Source: Acidobacteriota bacterium (lineage in GTDB: Bacteria; Acidobacteriota; Terriglobia; Bryobacterales; Bryobacteraceae). From it: a DNA stretch of 60,470 bases. The stretch is from positions 1 to 60,470 of the forward strand of contig CANIVU010000051.1 in assembly GCA_947470805.1 (NCBI GenBank), given 5' to 3'. Of the stretch, positions 53,076 to 60,470 are shown piece by piece. The stretch's first letter is position 1. Every line of letters starts with the position of its first letter. Both the position numbers and the translations under genes were made by a program. The notes beneath the pieces were generated by a model. That model had not been told where the DNA came from. It saw nothing but the letters and a program-made list of their open reading frames with translations, and did no database searches.

Positions 53076-53474
53076 CTATGGGCCGCCGTCACCGTGCCGG
53101 GAGTTGATGACGGGTCTGGGTCCGCTACGGGCATCCGCAAAGGCAATGGTTATGACCAACAGCTGGATGACGATGAGATTAATGGCGGCTCTGGAGGAGG
53201 CATGAAGTTGGATCATTTGCGGCTTCACGATAAACAGCGTACATGGAACGTTATTATCCAATGGCGCCTCGTAGAATGATCGTCCCACCAGCCCAAAAGG
53301 CGATGGCACACCTCCTCGGCTGCCAGTTTCTTCCAACTGCAGCGTCAGAAGTGCTCCGGACGGATCGTCGGCAATCCATAAGTTGGCCATATACGGCGTT
53401 ATGGGAAGTTGGCGAAGGTTTTGGGCCGGATCGCGCCGTCCGGAAGTTGACATCAAACTCTCGATAAACGGCAT
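53076..53474 (-). CDS. Doubtful hypothetical protein
   Basis: A 132-residue frame without a ribosome site or recognised family. It has a central hydrophobic stretch (INLIVIQLLVITIAFADA) and a plausible globular part (MANLWIADDPSGALLTLQLE). It might be a remnant of a longer gene whose 5' end is lost. The flanking 52848-53075 and 53475-53625 intervals show no gene. Confidence 0.3.
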   Translation of the reverse strand: MPFIESLMSTSGRRDPAQNLRQLPITPYMANLWIADDPSGALLTLQLEETGSRGGVPSPFGLVGRSFYEAPLDNNVPCTLFIVKPQMIQLHASSRAAINLIVIQLLVITIAFADARSGPRPVINSRHGDGGP

Positions 53475-53625
53475 TGCGCAGCCAAAACGGCAACCGTCAC
53501 CGGCTTCGCACCAGACACGCTCCTCACAAATGCTGGCAGCCAGTACGCGCCGCCCGCCAGGCCCGATCTATTCACAGGATCCCGCGAACACCGAATCAAG
53601 CTAAAACCGGGGAGGGAAACGCCGA

Positions 53626-54137
53626 ATGCCTACGCTCTATCAAGTGGATGACCGCAATCTGTTAACCGGACTCCTGAGCGGTGAGGGTGGCTTTCATGGA
53701 CCGGCCGTCGTGCTCGATGGACTTCGCGCCGAACACGCGCTGGCGAAGCCCAACGGATTGCCCCCTTCCATCGCGGAAATTGTGGCCCATATCTGCTACT
53801 GGCAGGAGTGGTTCAATAGCTGCGCCATTTCCGGATTCACCGGCGTCCCAGAGCATGCCGCCGAGGTTGGCCGGCCGTTTCCGCCGACAACTGGGACGTT
53901 CTCCGGGAACGATACATCGCCTCGATCGACGAAGCCAAGAGAATCGTGGCCACATCGAATTCGTTGCAGGAGCCGCTGCTCCCGCCAGGCGTGCCGATTC
54001 CGTTCCTGGCCAAGGAGTCTCGTGGTTCGGGAATTCTGCACGCAGCCGTCCACAGCGGCCATCATTTGGGGCAGATCATCACGTTGAGGCAGTTGATGGG
54101 TTTGTGGCCGCCTGCCGCTGGGTCAATGACCTGGTAA
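53626..54137 (+). pseudogene. DinB-family protein, frameshifted
   Basis: The first frame from ATG 53626, with a strong GGGGAGGG site, gives LTGLLSGEGGFHGPAVVLDG and IAEIVAHICYWQEWFNSCAI, which are DinB-like metal-binding helices. The second frame continues DNWDVLRERYIASIDEAKRI, then FLAKESRGSGILHAAVHSGH and HLGQIITLRQLMGLWP to a TAA at 54135. One missing base near 53872-53877 separates them. DinB proteins are four-helix-bundle metalloproteins, often bacillithiol- or mycothiol-dependent transferases. An intact but distant DinB gene lies at 54523. Confidence 0.82.
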
Positions 54138-54205
54138 CGATCGCGCACACTTTGCCCGAGCGGTTTATGCCCACGATCAAGGGCGCATCCATCCGCAAGA
54201 CGGCG

Positions 54206-54480
54206 CCCGCAACTTCGGCGAGGCCCCGGAAACCTTGACCGGCTCCGGCGAATACTACTGGATTGCCGGCACCTTCCTAAAATGCGGACCCGCCAGAAAC
54301 GCCGGGGGCATCCAGCCTTCTGCATCCCCGAAAAGGGCAACGCCAAGTTGCTCAACCAGCAAGGCAGCCTCATAGCCCCCCGTCAACCCCGGCCCCCTGG
54401 AAGGCCACCTCCTCTGGGCCAACCGTCTTCTCAACAACGCCAGCCCCAAACCGAAGTAGCCCGAATCGACAACCGCTCCA
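54206..54480 (+). pseudogene. Decayed duplicate of the CE15 esterase 3' end
   Basis: The DNA matches the 3' part of the esterase gene at 45611-47014 with several internal deletions: RNFGEA, LTGSGEYYWIAG, IPEKGNAK, LNQQGS, then the terminal NRLLNNASPKPK and stop. The match continues about 20 bases past the stop (cccgaatcgacaaccgctcc), so genomic DNA rather than a transcript was copied. It is non-coding now. Confidence 0.88.
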
Positions 54481-54522
54481 CCCGGTCCGCGTAGGATGCC
54501 AGGGCCCGAAAAGTCCACCCAG

Positions 54523-55011
54523 TTATCCTCGACGCAGGGCGTGTAGGATTCGGTTGATTTGGTCGCAGTGTCCGGCTTCATGGCCCGCTAATCGGTGCGC
54601 ATAGCTCAGGACCGTCTCCTCCCGTGGCTTCGTCGCCCTTACGATGGCTCGGCGCAACCAATCCTCGTGGGCAAGTGGCTGGAGAGCTTTCAACAGCTCG
54701 TCGCGCTGCCGCCGGAACGCAAGAAAGGACGCCTGGAAATCTGACTGTGGATAGTTTGTCTTCCGAATCCAAGTGCGGGGCGAAACATACCGGAAGGTGG
54801 GAGTGTCCTCTCTCAGGATCATCAAAATACTGTCACCCCACACGTCCGCGCAAGCCCGCAGATGCACAATCACTTCGTTAACTGACCAGGAATCCGGAGA
54901 GGGCTTCCAGATCAGATCCTTGTCGCTCAATCCCAGCGTAACCGAGGCAATTCGACGAGGCGTCGAGTTTAGCATTGCGATCACAGCTGTTGGATCGATC
55001 AGCGTCATCAA
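54523..55011 (-). CDS. DinB-family protein
   Basis: Protein of 162 residues, full length for the family. A four-helix-bundle profile carries the three-His pattern: EVIVHLRACADVWGD, YAHRLAGHEAGHCDQINR, with the first His in the N-terminal helix pair. Probably a metal-dependent, thiol-linked transferase or stress protein. It is not in an operon; it converges on the esterase fragment. The 198 bases to the next gene show nothing named. Confidence 0.85.
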   Translation of the reverse strand: MMTLIDPTAVIAMLNSTPRRIASVTLGLSDKDLIWKPSPDSWSVNEVIVHLRACADVWGDSILMILREDTPTFRYVSPRTWIRKTNYPQSDFQASFLAFRRQRDELLKALQPLAHEDWLRRAIVRATKPREETVLSYAHRLAGHEAGHCDQINRILHALRRG

Positions 55012-55209
55012 GCCAGCTTAATACCGCCAGTTTACGCCTGCCAATCAGACATTGGCCTGTCCCCGATTTGTGGGCAATTATGTTATCCAGGACGGACGGC
55101 AGGGAGAAGGCTCGACTCGGCGCGGCCGTACATCGAGCCCGCACCGATCAGACGGTTGTGTCTGGATCCGTCTGATCGGCTTCCAGCGCTCTGCGCGTTG
55201 ATTCGCCGC

Positions 55210-56061
55210 CTACTGCTTCAACTGGCAGACGGCGAAGGCGGTGGCGGTGCCGCCGCTGCACGTGACAGCCCAGCCATTCGCCGTGGCCAGGCTCGTCGCG
55301 ATGCGGCCCTGAATCGTGTTCTGGTTCGGCACGATACAGGAGCCGCCGCCGGTGATGACAAACTCATGGAGGTCGCAGCTGGCGACGGCACTGTTACTCA
55401 CGCCGGGTTGGGTGACCGTGCGGAACTGAGGGACGAATCCCGGCGGACGGATGGAGAGTCCGTCGCTGATGGTCAGCGCGTCGTTGACCGTCAGGCTGTA
55501 TTTCGTGGTGGCCGTGGCGGCGCCATCGGTCGCGGTAACGGCCAGCTGAAACGTTCCCTTATTCAACGGCGTTCCGGACAGCAGGCCACTGCTGGAGAGT
55601 GTGAGGCCGACAGGAACACCAGTCGCGCTCCAGGTGCGGCCGGCGGGGCTGCCGCCAAGGGCGGATAACTGCTGGAAGTACGGCACGCCGGTGACGGCAA
55701 CGGGCAGTGCGGGCGGGGCGACACACGGCGTGGCGTTTGGCGAACCGACAACGATTTGCGAATTGAAAACCCAAAGAACGGTGCCGTTTACCGGCGCCGT
55801 TATGCGGAAGGCACGCTCATGCAGGCCCGGCAAGTAAAGAGCGGGCTGCTGGCGGTCGGAGGGATCGGGGATAAAACGGTTATTGGATCCGAAGGGCAAC
55901 TGGATAACGGATTGTTCGAAGCTCTCGTATCCGAAGTAATACGTGATGCCACTGGGGCCGTTGTCGACGCAGTGGAGGAAGGGCGTTATCTTGAGTGTTT
56001 GCGCGGGAGCGACGGTCGGCAGCGCGGCGGCAAGTAAAAGGAGGAGGTTTAAGTTTTTCAT
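55210..56061 (-). CDS. Secreted protein with putative Ig-like domain (He_PIG)
   Basis: Protein of 283 residues from the ATG at 56061 with leader MKNLNLLLLLAAALPTVAPA. Residues about 120-205 form a putative Ig domain (ALPVAVTGVPYFQQLSALGG, GLTLSSSGLLSGTPLNKGTF, QLAVTATDGAATATTKYSLT), typical of He_PIG repeats. N-terminal and C-terminal parts are unassigned and contain several Cys. Its start overlaps the stop of the PEP-CTERM gene by 4 bases (ATGA), so both are made together. Confidence 0.8.
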   Translation of the reverse strand: MKNLNLLLLLAAALPTVAPAQTLKITPFLHCVDNGPSGITYYFGYESFEQSVIQLPFGSNNRFIPDPSDRQQPALYLPGLHERAFRITAPVNGTVLWVFNSQIVVGSPNATPCVAPPALPVAVTGVPYFQQLSALGGSPAGRTWSATGVPVGLTLSSSGLLSGTPLNKGTFQLAVTATDGAATATTKYSLTVNDALTISDGLSIRPPGFVPQFRTVTQPGVSNSAVASCDLHEFVITGGGSCIVPNQNTIQGRIATSLATANGWAVTCSGGTATAFAVCQLKQ

Positions 56062-56705
56062 TTGCGTTTCCTGAAGTGGATAGAGAGAAGACTGAGGGCG
56101 GCGGCGGTGAGGGCGGCGGTACCCGGCTCGGGGACGGGGGCGGCTTCCTGGAAGCGGAGCTGGCCGATTGCCCAATCGGCGTCGGAGTCGATGACGACGG
56201 AAGTGATGGATTCACCGGGGCTGGCGGAGTAGGCGAACAGGCGGGCGCCGGAATCGCCGAACAGGTCGCGGCTGATGGATTGCAAGAGCGTCGCCCCGTT
56301 AAAGAACGATGCGGTCACCGTGTGCTGGTCCGTGGGACCGGGTTCGAGCTCGAAGCCGAACAGTGCCACCGGCAGCGAGAAGTCCAGTGTGGACGTGGTG
56401 ATGGGGAAGAAGGTGTTGTCGTCGAGGCCGGACCAGAGAACGCGGGGCGTGGGGGATTCGGTATGGGGAGGAGTGCCCCACGTGGCCCAGTTGTTGCCGA
56501 CGGTGGAGGCGCGGAAGAGCGTGGAGAACGTGATGGTCTGGGCGCCGGCGGTGATGGCGGAGAGCAAGGCCTCATCGGGATCGGGGAAGGAGACGAGGGT
56601 TGTGTTGGCGAGATAGCCGGGGTCCGGGGCAGGGATGACAGTGCCGGCGCGGGCGGCGGGCGCAAGGGCGAGGAGAAAAATGACGAAGGCGGCCGGGCGA
56701 TACAT
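56058..56705 (-). CDS. PEP-CTERM sorted secreted protein
   Basis: Protein of 215 residues from the ATG at 56705, leader MYRPAAFVIFLLALAPAARA. The middle is a beta-sandwich with LPVALFGFELEPGP and SITSVVIDSDADWAIGQLRF, like other PEP-CTERM jelly-roll proteins. The sorting tail is VPEPGTAALTAAALSLLSIH, ending FRKRK. Exosortase processing is expected. It is the first gene of a two-gene operon and is divergent from the DNA-binding-domain/PD40 gene across 90 bases. Confidence 0.88.
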   Translation of the reverse strand: MYRPAAFVIFLLALAPAARAGTVIPAPDPGYLANTTLVSFPDPDEALLSAITAGAQTITFSTLFRASTVGNNWATWGTPPHTESPTPRVLWSGLDDNTFFPITTSTLDFSLPVALFGFELEPGPTDQHTVTASFFNGATLLQSISRDLFGDSGARLFAYSASPGESITSVVIDSDADWAIGQLRFQEAAPVPEPGTAALTAAALSLLSIHFRKRK

Positions 56706-56795
56706 AGTGGCCAATTTACACGTTACGGGTGGGGGCATCGTAGTAAGATGGGGTGTTCCAGGGGGTAGGACACCCCGTGTAACTGGTTGGAAGCA

Positions 56796-58883
56796 ATGGA
56801 ATTGACCCCTGCTGAAGTAAAACGCCAACTGGAGGGCCTGCTGGTGCGTCCGGAGTGGACGCAGAGCGTGCGGATGGCTCAGTTTCTGCGTTTCGTGGTG
56901 GAGTGTTCGCTGGCCGGGCAGGGTTCGACGTTGAAAGAGAGTGTCGTGGGGGTGGCGGTATTCGGGCGGGATCCCGGCTACGACCCGAAAACGGATCCAG
57001 TGGTGCGTGTGGAAGCGCGGCGGTTGCGGCAGAAGCTGGCGGAGTATTATGCGGGGCCGGGAGCGGCCGATCCGATCCGGTTTGTGCTGCCGAAAGGCAC
57101 CTACCAGCCGCAGTTTGAGCGGCTGGCGCTACCGGAGCCGCCGGTGAAATCGCGGCGGGGTCCGGTGGTGGCGGTTGCCGGGGCGGCGGTGCTGGCGCTG
57201 TTGGCCGGAGGGACGTTCTGGCGGTACGGAGGGAGTGACGGCGGGCCCCATTCGCCGGGAACGCCGCGGGTGGTGACATCGCAGAGTGGCTTTTCGCGAT
57301 CACCGGCATTTTCGCCGGATGGAGCCTTTCTGGCGTATTCGCATGATGGGGTATCGCGATCGACGATTTGCGTGCGTCCTGTGGGGGGAGGCGCGGAGCG
57401 GCTGTTGACCCCGGGGGAGCATTCGGATTTTGAGCCGGTATGGTCGCCCGATGGGCGATGGATCGCGTTCTTGCGGCAGCAGGAGCGCGGCCGGTTATCA
57501 ATTCTGGTGGTGAGCACGGGGGCGCCGCCGGAGGAACGCCGGGTGGCCGAAGTGGCCGCGCGGGGCGCGATTGATTGGACGGCGGACGGAAAGGGAATCC
57601 TGGCGGGGGACCGGGACGATGCTTCGTCGCCGTTGGCGATTTTCCACATTGATGTGCAGGATGGCCGGAAGCGGCAGTTGACGACACCGCCACGGGGAAC
57701 GCACGGGGACACGCATCCGCGGGTGAGCCCGGACGGCCAGCGGTTTGTGTTCAGCCGGGCGGTGGAGTCATCGGCGCAGGATTTGTATGTCGCAAGTATG
57801 AGCGGCGGGGAGCCACGGCGGGCGACGTTTGAGAACCGGGTGGTGGAGGGCGTCTGCTGGACGCCGCGGGGACAGTTGATTGCGTCATTGCAGAGGGGGG
57901 CGGAGCAGCGGAGCCTATGGCGTGTGGACGTGGACCGGGGACGGCTGGAGCGGATTCCGGAGGCGGGCGTGGGGCCGATTTCGCCGGCCCTGTCGCGGGC
58001 CGGCGACCGGTTGGCCTACGTTTCGCGGCTATCGGACACGAACCTGTGGGGGGTGCGGCCCCGCGCGAAGGGCACGGCGGAAGCCCGGCAGGTGGCCGAT
58101 GCCGTGGCGCTGGACACCAGCCCTAGGCTGTCCGCGGATGGGCAGCGGCTGGCGTGGCGCAGTGCGCGGAGCGGGGTGAACGAAGTGTGGATTGGGCGGT
58201 CGAATGGAACGGAGGCGCGGCAACTGACGGCGATGAACGGGCCCACGACCGGGAGCCCGGCATGGTCGCCGGACGGGGCGTGGGTGGCGTTTGATTCACG
58301 CCCGAAGGAGCGAGGGCAGATCTTCGTGATTCCGAGCGGGGGCGGGGCGGCGAAGGCGTTGACCGACGCGGCGGCGAATGCCGTGTTGCCGTCGTATTCA
58401 CGGGACGGAAAGTGGATCTATTTTTCAACGGACCGTGGCGGGATGTGGGAAGTGTGGAAGATGCGCGGGGACGGGGCGGAGGCGCAACGGGTGGCGGGAC
58501 GCGGAGCGTTTAACGCGACCGAGTCGTGGGATGGGAAGTGGTTGTACTTTGCCAGACGTGGAGAGGGCGGGGTATGGCGCATACCGGTGGGCGGCGGCGG
58601 GCCAGAGAAGGTGACGGAGGAGAAGGTGACCGATGCCCCGGGGGCGAATATGTGGGGCCAGTGGGCGATTTCGGCCAGCGGGTTATTTTTTGTAGTGGAG
58701 CAGGATCGGGTGCTCAGGCGGATGGACCTGGCCACGCGGGAGGTGCGGGATGTGATCGGGCTGACGAAGATGCCGGTGACTTTCGATAGCGGGATGACGG
58801 TGAGCGCGGGGGAGGAGTGGCTGGTGTGGTCGCGGTTGGACCAGGCGCGGAGCGATGTGTTTGTGGTGGAGGGGTTTCGGTAG
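56796..58883 (+). CDS. DNA-binding-domain/PD40 propeller membrane protein
   Basis: Protein of 695 residues from the ATG at 56796 (a TTG at 56787 adds three). The N-terminal 110 residues form a domain widespread in Acidobacterial regulators (RMAQFLRFVVECSLAG, LKESVVGVAVFGRDPGYDPK, VVRVEARRLRQKLAEYY, LPKGTYQPQF). It probably has a winged-helix-like role in DNA binding, which is inference. One membrane helix follows (VVAVAGAAVLALLAGGTFW). A TolB/PD40 beta-propeller covers the rest, with recurring SPDG and WSPDG strands, ending VFVVEGFR. It may sense an envelope signal. Its codons end mostly in G, unlike the C-ending gene that follows it. Confidence 0.88.
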   Translation: MELTPAEVKRQLEGLLVRPEWTQSVRMAQFLRFVVECSLAGQGSTLKESVVGVAVFGRDPGYDPKTDPVVRVEARRLRQKLAEYYAGPGAADPIRFVLPKGTYQPQFERLALPEPPVKSRRGPVVAVAGAAVLALLAGGTFWRYGGSDGGPHSPGTPRVVTSQSGFSRSPAFSPDGAFLAYSHDGVSRSTICVRPVGGGAERLLTPGEHSDFEPVWSPDGRWIAFLRQQERGRLSILVVSTGAPPEERRVAEVAARGAIDWTADGKGILAGDRDDASSPLAIFHIDVQDGRKRQLTTPPRGTHGDTHPRVSPDGQRFVFSRAVESSAQDLYVASMSGGEPRRATFENRVVEGVCWTPRGQLIASLQRGAEQRSLWRVDVDRGRLERIPEAGVGPISPALSRAGDRLAYVSRLSDTNLWGVRPRAKGTAEARQVADAVALDTSPRLSADGQRLAWRSARSGVNEVWIGRSNGTEARQLTAMNGPTTGSPAWSPDGAWVAFDSRPKERGQIFVIPSGGGAAKALTDAAANAVLPSYSRDGKWIYFSTDRGGMWEVWKMRGDGAEAQRVAGRGAFNATESWDGKWLYFARRGEGGVWRIPVGGGGPEKVTEEKVTDAPGANMWGQWAISASGLFFVVEQDRVLRRMDLATREVRDVIGLTKMPVTFDSGMTVSAGEEWLVWSRLDQARSDVFVVEGFR

Positions 58884-58892
58884 CATGAAGAA

Positions 58893-59582
58893 ATGGCCCG
58901 CCTCTCCCTCCTCGACGGTTCCACTCCCTTCGAAGCAACCCTCCTGGAATCCCCCAACCCCAACCGCTTCGCCCTCTTCGCCGTCGGCGGCGGTGGCAAC
59001 CCCGAGCGCCACCTCCCTCTGCTAACTGCCCTCGCCGATCACGGCCTAACCGTCATCGCCCCCCACTTCGACCGCCTCCTCTCCCCCAACGTCACCGAGC
59101 CCGATCTCCTCCTCCGCGCCCGCCGCCTCCGTCTCGCCATCGACGCCATCGCCCCCGAAAAATCCCCCGTCATCGGGGTCGGACATTCCATCGGCACCAC
59201 CATCCTCCTCGCCATGGCGGGCGCCCAGGCGTGGCTCGGTCCCGGTCGCCCGCTCACCATCGAACCCGACGAGCGCCTGCAACGGCTGATTCTCCTCACC
59301 CCGGCCACCGGCTTCTTCCGGGCCCCCGCCGCGCTCGACGCCGTGCGAATCCCCATCCAAGCCTGGGCCGGCACCAAGGACACCATCACCCCGCCCTCCC
59401 AAGCGCAGTTGCTCCACCAGGAACTCCACCCCCGCGTCCCAGTCGACCTGCGCATCGAAGACGGCGCCGGCCACTTCTCCTTCATGCACCTCCCGCCGCC
59501 ACAAGTCGAAGAGACCCTCGCCGACCGCGACACGTTCCTCGCGCGCCTGACTGCCGACGTAGTGCGGTTCGCAACAGCATAA
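58893..59582 (+). CDS. Alpha/beta hydrolase
   Basis: Protein of 229 residues. The nucleophile elbow is VIGVGHSIGTTILLAMAG (GHSIG). The acid is likely the Asp of AWAGTKDTITPP, and the His lies in DGAGHFSFMH. There is no signal peptide, so it is cytoplasmic; its small size resembles dienelactone-hydrolase-like enzymes. The substrate is unknown. It starts nine bases after the PD40 gene. Confidence 0.87.
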   Translation: MARLSLLDGSTPFEATLLESPNPNRFALFAVGGGGNPERHLPLLTALADHGLTVIAPHFDRLLSPNVTEPDLLLRARRLRLAIDAIAPEKSPVIGVGHSIGTTILLAMAGAQAWLGPGRPLTIEPDERLQRLILLTPATGFFRAPAALDAVRIPIQAWAGTKDTITPPSQAQLLHQELHPRVPVDLRIEDGAGHFSFMHLPPPQVEETLADRDTFLARLTADVVRFATA

Positions 59583-59789
59583 AACGCCCCTCCTGAAAAA
59601 CTCAGTCACAAGACTGGAAAATAATCTCTAACCCATTCATTCCATTACGACAACACGCCTTCCCTCTCTCGCCCCACGAGCCGGAAAAGTGGACAAAAAC
59701 GATAGAATGGAATTAGAGTGAGGGCCTCGCCCCTCCCCCTGACCACCGGAGCGGGACCTCCGGCCACCCAAGCCGGAAAGGAATCCGCC

Positions 59790-60209
59790 ATGCCTGAATC
59801 TCTCGCCACCCTGGAAACCCGGGTGGAAGCCGAACTGCGTCCTGCCACCGCTCTCGAATGCTGGTTCGCCAGCGAAATCGCCTACGCCTCCTGGGAACTC
59901 GCCCGCGTGCGTCACAACACCAACCACGTCGCCGCCGAGCCCACCCTAACCGCCGTTTACAGCCGCGCCTCCCGCAACTGGAACCGCGCCCGAAAAGAGC
60001 TCAAGCGCCTCCAGACCACCCGGGCCAATCAACAGATCCGCCTCGACGAAGGCCTCCGCCAAACCGCCGCGGCCTACCCATTGGCCGACCCGGCTCGCAT
60101 TCCGCTGCCCAGCCCCGCCCTGTTCATGCCGGTGCAGGAATTCGACAACACACTGAACGATATCGACACTGAACTCGCCGCGATCCGTGCGGCACAGAAA
60201 GGAAAGTAA
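59790..60209 (+). CDS. Hypothetical helical protein
   Basis: Protein of 139 residues from the ATG at 59790, preceded by GGAAAGGAA. It is mostly helical and charged (NWNRARKELKRLQTTRANQQ), probably a coiled coil, and not recognised. It lies one base from the next gene, with which it forms a pair. The 207 bases upstream show no gene. Confidence 0.7.
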   Translation: MPESLATLETRVEAELRPATALECWFASEIAYASWELARVRHNTNHVAAEPTLTAVYSRASRNWNRARKELKRLQTTRANQQIRLDEGLRQTAAAYPLADPARIPLPSPALFMPVQEFDNTLNDIDTELAAIRAAQKGK

Positions 60210-60210
60210 C

Positions 60211-60470
60211 ATGGCCACCGCCGCTCAAATTCTCGCCAACCAGGCGAACGCACAGCAATCCACCGGCCCCCGCACCGACGCGGGCAAGGCCCGGTCGTCC
60301 CGCAACAGTTTCCAGCACGGACTCACCCTCGGCGTGCTCGCCGTCGCCGACGAGGAGATCGAAGCCTTTGAAGCCTTCATCGCCGAAATGCGCGCCGACC
60401 TGTTTCCGGTCGACCCCATGCAGGAGGAGGCCTTCCACCAGTTCATCGACGGCGCCTGGCGTCTCCGCAA
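60211..60470 (+). CDS. Hypothetical protein with 'STGPRT-GKARSSRNSFQHG' motif (3' end outside window)
   Basis: Open frame of 86 codons running off the window, starting MATAAQILANQANAQQSTGP after an AGGAAAG site. The segment TDAGKARSSRNSFQHGLTLG is a conserved N-terminal signature of a family common in Acidobacteria and Planctomycetes, whose function I do not know. The remainder is helical and acidic. Confidence 0.75.
   Translation, partial: MATAAQILANQANAQQSTGPRTDAGKARSSRNSFQHGLTLGVLAVADEEIEAFEAFIAEMRADLFPVDPMQEEAFHQFIDGAWRLR

Overview
The window reads as chromosomal DNA of an Acidobacteriota bacterium close to the Solibacter/Bryobacter group. This is inferred from family content, not from a database match. 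The pointers are Oar-type TonB-dependent receptors with an N-terminal carboxypeptidase-regulatory domain, a PSD1-cytochrome/DUF1501 gene pair, PEP-CTERM proteins, a DNA-binding-domain plus PD40 propeller protein, a CE15 glucuronoyl esterase, a DUF2934 protein and a GC-rich genome in which most genes cast long antisense ORFs.

Layout. 1-6.8 kb: the 3'-truncated end of a TonB receptor, an ABC ATPase and its partner, a tRNA-Ile(CAU) interrupted by a compact group I intron, a membrane/SelL-like redox fusion and a PfkB sugar kinase. 6.8-11.5 kb: an exported triple-repeat protein with a Gly/Ser tail, an enolase-superfamily enzyme, tRNA-Ala(GGC), two HD-domain hydrolases and tRNA-Sec (selC). 11.5-19.6 kb: a penicillin-acylase-like hydrolase divergent from a fatty-acid beta-oxidation operon in the order fadN-fadA-fadE, followed by an overlapping P-loop kinase gene. 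19.6-21.8 kb: a PIN/ribbon-helix-helix toxin-antitoxin pair inside a decayed array of kinase and membrane-gene copies, ending in an orphan HicB.

21.8-47.0 kb is mainly extracellular polysaccharide and surface functions: a sialate O-acetylesterase, a heparinase II/III-type lyase, a polysaccharide-lyase-like jelly roll, an ABC exporter with a Gld-like permease, a glycan-binding-like secreted protein next to a frameshifted TonB receptor, PSD1/DUF1501, a histidine kinase-response regulator-phosphatase operon, a PEP-CTERM protein, an LTA-synthase-like sulfatase and the CE15 esterase. Together they suggest a soil saprophyte that degrades plant and microbial glycans and oxidises fatty acids.

47-55 kb is a lower-density, decayed accessory region. 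It holds a frameshifted tyrosine recombinase whose 3' end is repeated 1,061 bp downstream, C-terminal fragments of an S9 peptidase, a PD40 protein, a lipase-like hydrolase and the CE15 esterase, a frameshifted DinB gene, and intact cupin, HNH-nuclease-like, repeat-protein and DinB genes. 55-60.5 kb returns to ordinary genes: a secreted Ig-like protein, a PEP-CTERM protein, a large DNA-binding-domain/PD40 protein, an alpha/beta hydrolase and a hypothetical pair, the last running off the window.

The most notable items are the group I intron in tRNA-Ile2, selC together with a Cys-form SelL-like protein, the duplicated integrase end in the decayed region, the orphan HNH-like protein, and blocks of G-rich versus C-rich plus strand whose borders fall between genes regardless of gene direction.
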